NCBI RefSeq assembly: GCF_028747205.1
Contig: NZ_CP112880.1
Coordinates: 4,464,001-4,528,000, forward strand
DNA: 64,000 bases
DNA from: Streptomyces sp. CA-278952
GTDB lineage: Bacteria; Actinomycetota; Actinomycetes; Streptomycetales; Streptomycetaceae
Direction: 5' to 3'
Made by a program: the position numbers and the translations under genes. This document shows positions 8,993 to 18,262 of the stretch, piece by piece. Position 1 is the first letter of the stretch. The number at the start of each line of letters is the position of its first letter. The notes under the pieces were generated by a model. It did no database searches. It saw only the letters and a program-made list of their open reading frames with translations, and had not been told where the DNA came from.

Positions 8993-11053
8993 ATGGACGT
9001 GAAGCGATACTTCCGTGGGCCCGTCATGTGGATCGTGCTGGCCGTCCTCGCCGTGGTCGTGTTGATGCAGGTCGTCGGCTCGTCCGGCGGCCACAAGACG
9101 GTGGACACCGGCAAGGTGGTCCAGGCGATCAGCAAGAACCAGGTGGAGCAGGCCAAGCTGACCACCGGTGACGAACAAATCCTCAAGATCGAGCTGAAGA
9201 AGGGCCAGAAGCTCGAAGGCGAGTCCGGCAGCAAGTTCCAGGCGAGCTACATCGGCAACCAGGGCGTCGAGCTCGCCGACACGCTGCAGCAGAAGTTCGA
9301 GGACGGTGACATCGAGAAGGGTTACACCGTCTCGCCGTCGAAGCAGTCCCCGTTCGTCTCGATTCTCCTCTCGCTGCTGCCCTTCGTCCTCATCGTGGTC
9401 GTCTTCCTGTTTCTGATGAATCAGATGCAGGGCGGCGGATCCAAGGTCATGCAGTTCGGCAAGTCCAAGGCCAAGCTGATCACCAAGGACACCCCCAAGA
9501 CGACCTTCTCCGATGTGGCGGGATCCGACGAGGCGGTCGAGGAACTCCACGAGATCAAGGAGTTCCTCCAGGAGCCGGCCAAGTTCCAGGCCGTCGGCGC
9601 CAAGATCCCCAAGGGCGTCCTGCTCTACGGGCCGCCCGGTACGGGCAAGACGCTGCTCGCACGCGCCGTCGCCGGCGAAGCGGGCGTGCCGTTCTACTCG
9701 ATCTCCGGGTCCGACTTCGTCGAGATGTTCGTCGGTGTCGGCGCCTCCCGGGTGCGCGACCTCTTCGAGCAGGCCAAGGCGAACGCCCCGGCGATCGTCT
9801 TCGTCGACGAGATCGACGCCGTCGGCCGCCACCGCGGCGCCGGCATGGGCGGCGGTCACGACGAGCGCGAGCAGACGCTCAACCAGCTGCTCGTCGAGAT
9901 GGACGGGTTCGACGTGAAGGGCGGCGTCATCCTGATCGCCGCCACGAACCGCCCGGACATCCTCGACCCGGCGCTGCTGCGCCCCGGACGCTTCGACCGG
10001 CAGATCGCGGTCGACCGCCCGGACATGCAGGGCCGCCTGGAGATCCTCAAGGTGCACCAGAAGGGCAAGCCCGTGGCGGAGGGCGTCGACCTCGGCGCCG
10101 TCGCCCGACGCACGCCCGGCTTCACCGGCGCCGACCTGGCGAACGTACTCAATGAGGCCGCGCTCCTGACGGCGCGCGGCAACAAGAAGCTCATCGACAA
10201 CGAGAGCCTCGACGAGGCCATCGACCGCGTCGTGGCGGGCCCGCAGAAGCGGACCCGGATCATGTCCGAGAAGGAAAAGAAGATCACCGCGTACCACGAG
10301 GGCGGACACGCCCTGGTCGCGGCGGCCTCCCCCCAGTCGGACCCGGTCCACAAGATCACGATCCTCTCCCGCGGTCGCGCCCTCGGTTACACGATGGTGC
10401 TCCCGGAGGAGGACAAGTACTCCACGACCCGCAACGAGATGCTCGACCAGCTGGCGTACATGCTGGGCGGACGTGCGGCCGAGGAGCTGGTCTTCCACGA
10501 CCCGACCACCGGTGCCGCGAACGACATCGAGAAGGCCACGGCGACGGCCCGCGCGATGGTCACGCAGTACGGCATGACGGAGCGCCTCGGCGCGATCAAG
10601 TTCGGCGGCGACAACTCGGAGCCCTTCCTGGGCCGCGAGATGGGCCACCAGCGCGACTACTCGGAAGAGGTCGCGGCACTGGTCGACGAGGAGGTCAAGA
10701 AGCTCATCGAGACCGCCCACAACGACGCGTGGGAGATCCTCGTCGAGAACCGCGACATCCTCGACGCCCTGGTGCTCGAACTGCTGGAGAAGGAGACGCT
10801 GGGCAAGGACCAGATCGCGGAGATCTTCGCCCCGCTCGTCCGGCGCCCCGCCCGACCGGCATGGACCGGATCCGCCCGACGCACCCCGTCGACGCGGCCC
10901 CCGGTGCTCTCTCCCAAGGAGCTGGCCCTCACCAACGGCGCATCGGTCGCCAACGGTTCGGCCACCCCGCCGGAGATCGCCCCGACGGACCTGACGAAGG
11001 ACATCGCCCCGTCCACCGAGGCGGTCCCCGAGGAGCGTCCCGAGAGCCAGTGA
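8993..11053 (+). CDS. ftsH: ATP-dependent zinc metalloprotease FtsH
   Basis: A 686-residue membrane-bound AAA+ protease that extracts and degrades unstable membrane and cytosolic proteins. Two membrane helices (about 11-27 and 121-142) flank a small external domain. They are followed by the AAA module with Walker A GPPGTGKT (213-220), a Walker B ending FVDEID, the second region of homology with LLRPGRFDR, then the M41 protease with the zinc motif HEGGH (about 435). The C-terminal roughly 60 residues are Pro/Ala/Thr-rich and species-variable. ATG 8993 is the homologous start. The best SD-like sequence, AGGAGGGAC, lies rather far upstream (about 25 bp), so an alternative start or a structured leader is possible. 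A clean terminator follows. Confidence 0.97.
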   Translation: MDVKRYFRGPVMWIVLAVLAVVVLMQVVGSSGGHKTVDTGKVVQAISKNQVEQAKLTTGDEQILKIELKKGQKLEGESGSKFQASYIGNQGVELADTLQQKFEDGDIEKGYTVSPSKQSPFVSILLSLLPFVLIVVVFLFLMNQMQGGGSKVMQFGKSKAKLITKDTPKTTFSDVAGSDEAVEELHEIKEFLQEPAKFQAVGAKIPKGVLLYGPPGTGKTLLARAVAGEAGVPFYSISGSDFVEMFVGVGASRVRDLFEQAKANAPAIVFVDEIDAVGRHRGAGMGGGHDEREQTLNQLLVEMDGFDVKGGVILIAATNRPDILDPALLRPGRFDRQIAVDRPDMQGRLEILKVHQKGKPVAEGVDLGAVARRTPGFTGADLANVLNEAALLTARGNKKLIDNESLDEAIDRVVAGPQKRTRIMSEKEKKITAYHEGGHALVAAASPQSDPVHKITILSRGRALGYTMVLPEEDKYSTTRNEMLDQLAYMLGGRAAEELVFHDPTTGAANDIEKATATARAMVTQYGMTERLGAIKFGGDNSEPFLGREMGHQRDYSEEVAALVDEEVKKLIETAHNDAWEILVENRDILDALVLELLEKETLGKDQIAEIFAPLVRRPARPAWTGSARRTPSTRPPVLSPKELALTNGASVANGSATPPEIAPTDLTKDIAPSTEAVPEERPESQ

Positions 11054-11109
11054 CAGACCGACTCCGGTGAGACCCCCGTCACGGGGTTCGACCCGGTACC
11101 GGAATGGAT

Positions 11110-11150
11110 GCCGCGCCCCCCAGGTTTTAGCCTGTGGGGGCGCGGCTTTT
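11110..11150 (+). terminator. intrinsic terminator after ftsH
   Basis: GCCGCGCCCCCCAGG and CCTGTGGGGGCGCGGC form a long stem with one mismatch or bulge around TTTTAG. It is followed by TTTT, one of the few U-tract terminators in the window. It separates the ftsH transcript from folE. Confidence 0.85.
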
Positions 11151-11214
11151 CCGTATGCCTGCGAGGTCTGAGCGCGAACCCGCGCACGGGACAGCACAGA
11201 GGAACGAGGCACAG

Positions 11215-11820
11215 ATGACCGACCCGGTGACGCTGGACGGCCAGGGTTCGATCGGCGAATTCGACGAGAAGCGGGCCGAGGCGGCCGTACGCGAACTGCT
11301 GATCGCCGTCGGCGAGGACCCGGACCGCGAGGGCCTGCGGGAGACGCCGGGGCGGGTGGCGCGCGCGTACAAGGAGATATTCGCGGGTCTGTACCAGGAG
11401 CCCGAGGACGTCCTGACGACCACGTTCGACCTGGGTCACGACGAGATGGTGCTGGTCAAGGACATCGAGGTGTTCTCGACCTGCGAGCATCACCTGGTGC
11501 CGTTCAGGGGCGTCGCGCACGTCGGCTACATCCCCGCCTCCACCGGCAAGATCACCGGACTGTCGAAGCTGGCGCGGCTGGTCGACGTCTACGCCCGTCG
11601 CCCGCAGGTCCAGGAGCGGCTGACGACGCAGATCGCCGAGTCCCTCATGTCGATCCTGGAGCCCCGCGGAGTCGTCGTCGTCGTCGAGTGCGAGCACATG
11701 TGCATGTCCATGCGCGGTATCCGCAAGCCCGGGGCGAAGACCCTCACCTCCGCGGTCCGCGGCCAGCTCCGGGACCCCGCCACCCGCGCCGAGGCGATGA
11801 GCCTCATCATGGCGCGCTGA
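11215..11820 (+). CDS. folE: GTP cyclohydrolase I
   Basis: A 201-residue enzyme that converts GTP to 7,8-dihydroneopterin triphosphate, the first folate step. The zinc-binding [11 protein letters not shown] and the second cysteine in [12 protein letters not shown] are present, along with [27 protein letters not shown], all typical of type IA. The ATG at 11215 has a GAGGAACGAGG stretch upstream. It is on the opposite strand to the other fol genes and convergent with the DUF3180 gene, so it is not in their operon; it probably has its own promoter between the ftsH terminator and 11215. Confidence 0.97.
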   Translation: MTDPVTLDGQGSIGEFDEKRAEAAVRELLIAVGEDPDREGLRETPGRVARAYKEIFAGLYQEPEDVLTTTFDLGHDEMVLVKDIEVFSTCEHHLVPFRGVAHVGYIPASTGKITGLSKLARLVDVYARRPQVQERLTTQIAESLMSILEPRGVVVVVECEHMCMSMRGIRKPGAKTLTSAVRGQLRDPATRAEAMSLIMAR

Positions 11821-11857
11821 CGCCTCTCGAACACGCGATACGGGCGTGGCGACCGCC

Positions 11858-12346
11858 CTACGCGGGTGCCGCGCCCGTGCCGTCGTGGTCGTTGCCGTCC
11901 TCCGGGAGGCGGCAGACGCGTTCCAGGAAGAGCGCGGCCGCGATGACCGCGATGCCGGCCACCACCGCCGCGCCCGCGTAGATGGCCTGGTCGCGGCGGG
12001 GCGGGATGTCGAGGTAGCCCAGGAGGAAGACGCCGGTGCCGCCGTACATTCCGGCGACGAGGGCGGTGACCAGGGCGCTCGCCTGGCCGAAGACGACCGC
12101 GCGGGCCGCGAACAGCGGCTCGACGCCCTTGGCCCCGGGGCGGCGTTCGCGCTGGGCGCGCAGGCGGGTGCGGGTGGAGAGGGCGGTCGCGAGGAGGATC
12201 ACCGCGATCACGGCGAGCACGATCGACGCGGCCAGCGGGACGCTCGGCAGGGTGCCGAGGGAGTCCCAGAGACGGGCTCCGCCCCAGGAGAGGACACCGG
12301 CGGCGGCGAAGAGGCCCGCCAGTACCCCGAGCCGTAGTTGCTTCAC
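11858..12346 (-). CDS. DUF3180 domain membrane protein
   Basis: A 162-residue protein with four hydrophobic helices, matching the actinobacterial DUF3180 family that is regularly found at the end of folate operons; its function is unknown. Conserved-looking stretches are RARRERRPGAKG-like QRERRPGAKGVEPL, ARAVVFGQASAL and GGTGVFLLGYLDIP. GTG at 12346 is chosen from AAAGGCGG upstream and from the family start (V/M)KxLRLG. It is last in the fol operon, but a ~200-bp repeat element now lies between it and folK, which may affect its expression. Confidence 0.85.
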   Translation of the reverse strand: MKQLRLGVLAGLFAAAGVLSWGGARLWDSLGTLPSVPLAASIVLAVIAVILLATALSTRTRLRAQRERRPGAKGVEPLFAARAVVFGQASALVTALVAGMYGGTGVFLLGYLDIPPRRDQAIYAGAAVVAGIAVIAAALFLERVCRLPEDGNDHDGTGAAPA

Positions 12347-12414
12347 CGAGTGAGCCGCCTTTCGCGCCGCCTGTGCCCGGTCCGGCCGTGCGCCGGACCA
12401 CCGTCCGTCGAGCT

Positions 12415-12617
12415 TAGGGTCTGTCGTTTGGATCATGCCGGGCTCGCGGGCCCCGGCACGCGCTCCCCCAAGCTCTCGGCTTCGCTCGAGCAGGGAGGGA
12501 CCCCCTCCCGTGTTGTCGTCAGTCGCCAATGCTCCGCAGTGACTCCCTCCTCCGCCTTGCAGCTGCACGCACCGGACCCCGCTCCCTGATCCGGCCTGAT
12601 CCATACGACAGACCCTA
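12415..12617. mobile_element. ~200-bp MITE-like element with 19-bp terminal inverted repeats
   Basis: GGGTCTGTCGTTTGGATCA (12417-12435) is repeated in inverted form at 12597-12615 with one mismatch (18 of 19), and TA flanks both ends. The 199-bp interior encodes no plausible protein. It holds blocks also found in the 59978-60177 element (CCCCAAGCTCTCGGCTTCGC, CCTCCGCCTTGCAGCTGCAC, GTTGTCGTCA). This is the structure of a non-autonomous miniature inverted-repeat element mobilised in trans by an IS5- or IS630-type transposase. It sits four bases past the folK stop, between folK and the DUF3180 gene. Confidence 0.8.
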
Positions 12618-12621
12618 ACGA

Positions 12622-13233
12622 TTACTCCGGCAGGCGCAGTTCCAGGTCGGCGCGGGGCAGGACGCTGTCGCGGCCGACCTCGGCGAGGAGCTGGGCCACC
12701 GGGCCGGCGCCGGGCAGCTGGGCCTCGGGGTCGATGTCGTGCCAGGGGGCGAGGACGAAGGCCCGCTCGTGGGCGCGCGGGTGGGGGAGCGTGAGCACCG
12801 GGTCGTCGGAGAGGACGTCCGCGTACGCCACGATGTCGACGTCGATGGTGCGCGGACCCCAGCGCTCCTCGCGGACCCGGTCGAAGGCCTCCTCGACGGC
12901 GTGGCCGCGCTCCAGCAGGGAGGCGGGGGGCAGCGTCGTCTTCACGAGGATGACCGCGTTGAAGTACGAGGGCTGGGAGTCCGCCTCGACGCCCCAGGGC
13001 TCCGTCTCGTACACCGGGGAGACGGCCTTGACCCGGAGGCCCGGGGTGTCCTCCAGGGCGTCGACGGCCCCCTGGAGGGTCTCCAGCCGGTTGCCCAGGT
13101 TGGAGCCGAGGGAGATCACGGCCATCTTGGGGTTGGAGAGCGTGACGTCGGCGGCGTCCACCTGCCGGACGACGGCGGTCGGAACCGGCTGTACGGTCGG
13201 GTCGCTCTGCCCTTCGGTGGAAAATGCAGTCAT
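12622..13233 (-). CDS. folK: 2-amino-4-hydroxy-6-hydroxymethyldihydropteridine diphosphokinase
   Basis: A 203-residue HPPK, which pyrophosphorylates 6-hydroxymethyl-dihydropterin for folate synthesis. An N-terminal extension of about 35 residues precedes the catalytic domain, which starts MAVISLGSNLGNR. The signature motif RWGPRTIDVDIVAY and the ending PHPRAHERAFVLAPW are intact. Its ATG overlaps the folB stop by four bases (ATGA), indicating translational coupling. The stop is only four bases from a MITE-like element. Confidence 0.96.
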   Translation of the reverse strand: MTAFSTEGQSDPTVQPVPTAVVRQVDAADVTLSNPKMAVISLGSNLGNRLETLQGAVDALEDTPGLRVKAVSPVYETEPWGVEADSQPSYFNAVILVKTTLPPASLLERGHAVEEAFDRVREERWGPRTIDVDIVAYADVLSDDPVLTLPHPRAHERAFVLAPWHDIDPEAQLPGAGPVAQLLAEVGRDSVLPRADLELRLPE

Positions 13234-13589
13234 GCTCGGCTCCGGATGATGGTGATGGTCACGTCGTCGAAGGGGACGGTGATCGGTGCGTCCGGCTTGT
13301 GCACCACGACCTCGACCTCCTGGACGCCTTCGTGCTTCAGGCACTGCTGGGCGATGCGCTCGGCGAGCGTCTCGATCAGATCGACCGGTTCGCCGGTCAC
13401 CACGTCGACGACCTCCTCGGCCACCACGCCGTAGTGCACGGTGCGGGCCAGGTCGTCGGTGGCTGCCGCGGGGCGGGTGTCGAGGCCGAGCACCAGGTCG
13501 ACGATGAAGGTCTGGCCCTCTTCCCGTTCCCGGGGGAAGACACCGTGGTGCCCACGGGCCTTGAGGCCGCGCAGCGCGACACGATCCAC
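13230..13589 (-). CDS. folB: dihydroneopterin aldolase
   Basis: A 119-residue FolB, which cleaves dihydroneopterin to hydroxymethyl-dihydropterin and glycolaldehyde. It has VDRVALRGLKARGHHGVFPRERE at the N-terminus (catalytic Glu in the REREEGQ segment), the strand-rich T-fold and the PVDLIETLAERIAQ helix. The GTG at 13589 follows AGGAG by 8 bases; a GTG at 13598 would lie too close to that SD. The stop overlaps folK. About 190 bp of apparently non-coding sequence separates it from the NTF2-like gene upstream. Confidence 0.95.
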   Translation of the reverse strand: MDRVALRGLKARGHHGVFPREREEGQTFIVDLVLGLDTRPAAATDDLARTVHYGVVAEEVVDVVTGEPVDLIETLAERIAQQCLKHEGVQEVEVVVHKPDAPITVPFDDVTITIIRSRA

Positions 13590-13779
13590 GCGAATCACTC
13601 CTGCTGTCGTTGGTCGAGAGGCACCCGGCCGCGTGCGGGCGGCGAGATGCCTTCGTTCGAATCTACCTGCGAGCACCGACAGTGCTCGCCCGTGGGGGCC
13701 GTGGACAGCGCCTCACCGGGCTGGTAGCCGCCCATACCCGGTGGTCATCGGTTCCAACCCCTACGGGTCCCGTACCCAC

Positions 13780-14253
13780 TCAGGAGGGTGTTTCCTCGTC
13801 GTCGTCCTCATCGGATTCGGTCAGGACGGGCGATCCGTGGTGGGACCAGAGTTTCCAGCCGTCGGCGGTGCGCCGGAACACGTTCGTGGCGACGACCAGC
13901 TGGCCCACGAGCGGGCCCAGCGCGTTGCCCTCCTCGGCGGGGCCGCCGCTGAGGATGTTCTCGGTGCAGGTGACCAGGGCGGTGTCCTCGGTCATTGCGA
14001 TGTTGACGTCGGTGAGGAAGAACTGGATGTACTCGGTGTTCGCCATGATCAGGGCGTAGCTGCGCAGTACGTCGCCGCGGCCCGTGAGCACCGGCCAGCC
14101 GGGGTGGATGCAGGAGACGGTGAGGTCCTCGCCCGGCAGCCACCGGCCGGAGAGCTCGTCGTAGTCGCCGCGTTCCAGCGCCTCGTAGAAGGCGGTGTTG
14201 GCGGCCTCGACCTCCGCGATGTCGGCGGCGGCCCGTGCGTGTTCCTCGTTCAC
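13780..14253 (-). CDS. NTF2-like (SnoaL/DUF4440-type) family protein
   Basis: A 157-residue protein with a cone-shaped NTF2-like fold: an N-terminal helix (AAADIAEVEAANTAFYEALERGD), then strands with IHPGWPVLTGRGDVLRSY and FRRTADGWKLWSHHGSP, ending in an acidic tail. The family is catalytically diverse and the role here is unknown. Its constant place between folP and folB in streptomycetes suggests a folate-related or housekeeping job (inference). Its GTG start overlaps the folP stop (GTGA), so the two are translationally coupled. Confidence 0.8.
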   Translation of the reverse strand: MNEEHARAAADIAEVEAANTAFYEALERGDYDELSGRWLPGEDLTVSCIHPGWPVLTGRGDVLRSYALIMANTEYIQFFLTDVNIAMTEDTALVTCTENILSGGPAEEGNALGPLVGQLVVATNVFRRTADGWKLWSHHGSPVLTESDEDDDEETPS

Positions 14254-15110
14254 GCGGCGCCCTCGACCGCGCGGGCGACGCGGACGGCGTCGGCGGTGGC
14301 CCGTACCTCGTGGACGCGGACCGCCCAGGCTCCGGCCGACGCGGACAGCGCGGAGACGGCCGCGGTCGCCGCGTCGCGTTCGCGGGCGGGCGGCGGGGCC
14401 GAGCCGGGCCCGGCCAGGACGTGTCCGAGGAAACGTTTGCGGGAGGCGGCCACCAGCAGCGGGCGGCCCAGCGTGTGCAGGCCGGCCAGGTGCGCGACGA
14501 GCGACAGGTCGTGGGCGGCGTCCTTCGCGAAGCCGAGGCCGGGGTCGATCACGATGCGCTCGGGGTCGACGCCGCCCGCGACCACCGCGTCCATCCGCTG
14601 CCGCAGCTCGTCGAGGACCTCGGCGACCACGTCCTCGTACACCGCGCGGCTGTTCATCGACTCGCTGAAGCCGCGCCAGTGCATCACGACGAACGGGACC
14701 CCGGCGGCGGCGACGGCCGGGATCATGTCCGGGTCGGCGAGGCCGCCGCTGACGTCGTTGACCAGGGCGGCCCCGGCGGCGACGGCCTGCTCGGCGACGC
14801 GGGCGCGCATGGTGTCCACGGATACGGTGACGCCCTCGGAGGCCAGCCCCCGCACTACGGGCACGACCCGGCGCAGCTCCTCGGCCTCGTCCACCCGGCT
14901 GGCGCCGGGACGGGTCGACTCACCGCCCACGTCCACCAGGTCCGCGCCCTCGGCCACCAGGTGCAGACCGTGCTTGACCGCGGCCGTGGTGTCGAACCAG
15001 CGGCCGCCGTCGGAGAAGGAGTCGGGCGTCACGTTGACGACGCCCATGACCGCGCAGCGGTCCCACTCCGGCAGTCCTCGGACCGTGCCCCGCGTGCGTG
15101 TCGTACTCAT
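14250..15110 (-). CDS. folP: dihydropteroate synthase
   Basis: A 286-residue TIM-barrel enzyme that joins hydroxymethyl-dihydropterin pyrophosphate and p-aminobenzoate; the sulfonamide target. Loop 1 VNVTPDSFSDGG, loop 2 GGESTRPGASRV, the D-x-N-D-like LVNDVSGG and the closing ASRKRFLG are all intact, so it is expected to be active. It is 29 bp downstream of the MprF-like gene and upstream of the NTF2-folB-folK genes on the same strand. Confidence 0.97.
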   Translation of the reverse strand: MSTTRTRGTVRGLPEWDRCAVMGVVNVTPDSFSDGGRWFDTTAAVKHGLHLVAEGADLVDVGGESTRPGASRVDEAEELRRVVPVVRGLASEGVTVSVDTMRARVAEQAVAAGAALVNDVSGGLADPDMIPAVAAAGVPFVVMHWRGFSESMNSRAVYEDVVAEVLDELRQRMDAVVAGGVDPERIVIDPGLGFAKDAAHDLSLVAHLAGLHTLGRPLLVAASRKRFLGHVLAGPGSAPPPARERDAATAAVSALSASAGAWAVRVHEVRATADAVRVARAVEGAA

Positions 15111-15139
15111 ACCACCAGCCTAGGCCCCGTACGACGTCG

Positions 15140-16969
15140 CTACGCCGCGCTCACCTCGTGCTGCTCCGGGTGCGTGCGCCGGGTGTGGCCGCACGGGCGC
15201 GGGCGGCGGGGGCGGAACGGGCGGGGCAGCGAGAGGTTCACGAAGCCTTCGGCCCGCATGGCCGCGATCCCGATGCGGGGCAGGTCGCGGCTGGTGCGGA
15301 AGACCACGAAGCGGGGCTCCCAGCGGGGCTTGAACTTGGCGTTGAACTTGTACAACGACTCGATCTGGAACCAGCGGGAGAGGAAGATCAGCAGCGCCCG
15401 CCAGCAGCGCAGCACCGGCCCCGCGCCGAGCCGCTCGCCGCGGGCCAGCGCGGAGCGGAACATCGCGAAGTTCAGCGAGACCCGGGCGACGCCGAGCCTC
15501 TCGGCGGCCTGGAGGGAGGCGACGATCAGGAGCTCGTTCATGCCGGGGTCGGCCGAGCGGTCGCGGCGCATCAGCTCCAGGGACATGCCGTCCGGTCCCC
15601 ACGGCACGAAGTGGAGGACGGCCTTCAGGTCGCCGCCCGGGGAGTGGGCACCCGAGCCGGTCAGGTGGGCGGTGGCGATGACGCAGTCGCCGTCGGCCGG
15701 GTCGCCGATCCGGCCCAGCGCCATGGAGAAGCCGCGTTCGGTGTCGGTGCCGCGCCAGTCGGCGGCTGCGCGGCGGATCCGGTCCAGCTCGGTGTCGCCG
15801 ATGTCACGTACCCGCCGGACCCGGGTCTCGTAGCCGTTCCGTTCGATGCGTTTGACCATCTGGCGCACGTTCCGCATGGCCCGTCCGGCGAGGGAGAAAT
15901 CCGCCACGTCCACCACCGCCTCGTCGCCCAGTTCCAGGGCGGTGAGTCCGGTCTCGCGGGTCCAGACCTGGCCGCCGGTCTCGCTGCAGCCCATCACGGC
16001 GGGGGTCCAGGAGTGCGCCTGCGCCTCGTCCATGAAGCGTTCGATCGCGCCCGGCCAGGCCTCCACATCGCCGATGGGGTCGCCGCCGGCCAGCATCACC
16101 CCGGAGACGACCCGGTAGCAGACGGCGGCCTTGCCGCTGGGGGAGAAGACGACGCCCTTGTCGCGGCGGAGCGCGAAGTGGCCGAGCGAGTCCCGGCCGC
16201 CGTGCCGCTCGAGGAGGGCCCGCAGCCGGCTCTCGTCGTCCTCGGTGAGGCGGGCGGCCGGGTGTTCGGGGCGGAAGGCGAGGTAGATGGTGGTGACGGC
16301 GGTGAGCAGGCCGAGCGCGCCCAGCGAGTAGGCCACGGTCCAGCTGGTGCGCCCGGCGTAGTCGACGGGCCCCTCGACGCCGAACAGGCCGTACAGCACG
16401 TGCTGGAGACGGTCGGCGATGGACGGGTCGCCGACGACCCGGCCGGGGTGGACGCTGACGATGATCAGCCCGAGCCCCAGCGACCCGGCGCCGAGCAGTA
16501 CGAAGTTGGCGAGCGCACGCCAGCGGCTCCGGGGGTCGGGCAGCGCCCGGAACTGGTCCCGGTGGCGCACCAGCAGCCAGCAGAGCGCCAGTGACACGAG
16601 CACCCCGACGATCGAGTGGCGGTACGCGAACTGGGCCGCGGCCCCCGCGGGCAGCAGGATCACCGCCGCGCGCCAGGCCCGCCGCTTGTGCCGCTTCAGC
16701 CCGTGGGCGAGCAGGAGCAGGAGCATGCCCGCGCTGAGCGAGAGTGCGGCGGCGAACGGGCCGAGCGCCCCGGGGAGCACCTCGGCGAGGGTGTGCATCC
16801 GGCTGTGCCGGAAGCGGGGGAAGACCCCGGCGGCGACGTCGATCAGCCCGACGACGGTGCAGGCGCTGCCGACGAGCGCCGGTACGGATTCGGGGCGGGG
16901 CCCGCGGAGCAGCCGGCGTACGCGCTGCGGAACCGAGACCGACTTATCCCCATCTAGCGTGACAGACAT
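15140..16969 (-). CDS. MprF-like phosphatidylglycerol lysyltransferase-domain membrane protein
   Basis: 609 residues. The N-terminal roughly 250 residues hold six or seven hydrophobic helices. The C-terminal half is a DUF2156 (GNAT-like) aminoacyl-PG synthase domain: YRVVSGVMLAGGDPIGD, MKRSxxx-like AMRNVRQMVKRIERNGYE, NELLIVASLQAAERLGVARVSLNFAMF, and the end FNAKFKPRWEPRFVVF. MprF/LysX proteins transfer amino acids from tRNA to phosphatidylglycerol, altering surface charge and peptide resistance. No lysyl-tRNA synthetase domain is fused, unlike mycobacterial LysX, so substrate aminoacyl-tRNA would come from the normal pool. It is first in the co-directional run leading to folP. Confidence 0.87.
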   Translation of the reverse strand: MSVTLDGDKSVSVPQRVRRLLRGPRPESVPALVGSACTVVGLIDVAAGVFPRFRHSRMHTLAEVLPGALGPFAAALSLSAGMLLLLLAHGLKRHKRRAWRAAVILLPAGAAAQFAYRHSIVGVLVSLALCWLLVRHRDQFRALPDPRSRWRALANFVLLGAGSLGLGLIIVSVHPGRVVGDPSIADRLQHVLYGLFGVEGPVDYAGRTSWTVAYSLGALGLLTAVTTIYLAFRPEHPAARLTEDDESRLRALLERHGGRDSLGHFALRRDKGVVFSPSGKAAVCYRVVSGVMLAGGDPIGDVEAWPGAIERFMDEAQAHSWTPAVMGCSETGGQVWTRETGLTALELGDEAVVDVADFSLAGRAMRNVRQMVKRIERNGYETRVRRVRDIGDTELDRIRRAAADWRGTDTERGFSMALGRIGDPADGDCVIATAHLTGSGAHSPGGDLKAVLHFVPWGPDGMSLELMRRDRSADPGMNELLIVASLQAAERLGVARVSLNFAMFRSALARGERLGAGPVLRCWRALLIFLSRWFQIESLYKFNAKFKPRWEPRFVVFRTSRDLPRIGIAAMRAEGFVNLSLPRPFRPRRPRPCGHTRRTHPEQHEVSAA

Positions 16970-17129
16970 CGCTTCCCGTGGCTTCGCGAGAGATTCGTTG
17001 AGTCCGCCGACTGGAGCCCCACGGACGATGTGCGCCCTCTAGGACGTGGGTTGTGGAGCGCGGGTTCACCCACATTCCGAAAATTTCCCGTATCCGGCCC
17101 GCGTAAGGAATCACGGAGAAAGCACGCTC

Positions 17130-18251
17130 ATGGGTCTCACCAGCTCCGCAGTTCTGGCGGTCGTGGCGGCGGTCGCCGTCGCGCTGTTCGCCGCCACGGT
17201 CGGCCTCTGGCCGCGGCTGGCCCGGCCCGGGGCCGCCGCGGTGTCGGGCCGGGTCGGGCTGTTGCTGGCGACCCAGTTGACACTGTTCGCGGCGGTGGGT
17301 CTTGCCGCCAACAACGCCTTTCTCTTCTACGGTTCCTGGGCCGACCTCTTCGGCCGGCAGCAGGAACTCGGTGTGGTCACCGACCACGCGGGGAACGGGG
17401 CCGGTTCGCGGCAGATGACACGGATCGGCACCCAGCACCCGGACGTACCGGGCGGCCGGGTGCCCTCCGTCGGCGGGCGGATCGACCAGGTGGTCGTCTC
17501 CGGGCGGACCTCGGGCATCGAGTCCCCGGCGTACGTCTATCTGCCGCCGGAGTACTTCCGGGCGGCGTACGCCGGGCGGACGTTCCCGGCGGCCGTGGTC
17601 CTCACCGGCTACCCGGGCACGGCGGAGAACCTGCTGAAGGGGCTGCGCTACCCGCAGACGGCGCATGACCGGGTGAAGGCGGGGAAGGCCCGGCCGATGA
17701 TCCTGGTGATGCTGCGGCCGACGGTCGCGCCGCCCCGGGACACCGAGTGCGTGGACGTCCCCGGGGGCCCGCGGACCGAGACGTTCTTCGCGCGGGACCT
17801 CCCGGAGGCGATCTCGGGGACCTACCGGGTGGGGGAGAAGGCCCGCAACTGGGGCATCATCGGCAACTCGACCGGCGGCTACTGCGCGCTGAAGATCGGG
17901 CTGCACCACCCGGAGCGGTACGCGGCGAGCGCCGGGCTCTCCGCGTACTACAAGGCGGCCGAGGACCCGACGACGGGCGACCTGTTCCACGGGAACGAGG
18001 CGCTGCGCGACCGCGCCGACCTGATGTGGACCCTGGAGAACCGGCCGCCGTCCGGCGGTTCCTTCCTGGTGACGACCTCCCGGGAGGGCGAGGACAACCT
18101 CGGGAGCACGATGGAGTTCATCGAGAAGGTGAGGGCGCCCGCGAAGGTGTCCTCCATCGTGCTCGACAGCGGCGGGCACAACTTCACGACCTGGCGGCGG
18201 GAGATCCCGCCGGCCCTGGAGTGGCTGAGCGCCCGGCTCAGCGCCGACTGA
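17130..18251 (+). CDS. membrane-anchored alpha/beta hydrolase, esterase-D/antigen-85-like
   Basis: 373 residues with two N-terminal hydrophobic helices (about 5-25 and 42-62) and an external alpha/beta-hydrolase domain. The nucleophile elbow is GNSTGGY with Ser247, followed by a late Asp (SREGED region) and the probable catalytic His in SGGHNFTTW. The fold is that of the esterase D / mycolyltransferase group; the substrate is unknown. ATG 17130 has GGAGAAAG upstream, so a longer in-frame extension to 17046 is not favoured. It is divergent from the MprF-like gene and convergent with the betaine-importer ATPase. Confidence 0.85.
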   Translation: MGLTSSAVLAVVAAVAVALFAATVGLWPRLARPGAAAVSGRVGLLLATQLTLFAAVGLAANNAFLFYGSWADLFGRQQELGVVTDHAGNGAGSRQMTRIGTQHPDVPGGRVPSVGGRIDQVVVSGRTSGIESPAYVYLPPEYFRAAYAGRTFPAAVVLTGYPGTAENLLKGLRYPQTAHDRVKAGKARPMILVMLRPTVAPPRDTECVDVPGGPRTETFFARDLPEAISGTYRVGEKARNWGIIGNSTGGYCALKIGLHHPERYAASAGLSAYYKAAEDPTTGDLFHGNEALRDRADLMWTLENRPPSGGSFLVTTSREGEDNLGSTMEFIEKVRAPAKVSSIVLDSGGHNFTTWRREIPPALEWLSARLSAD

Positions 18252-18262
18252 TGCGGGCGCCC

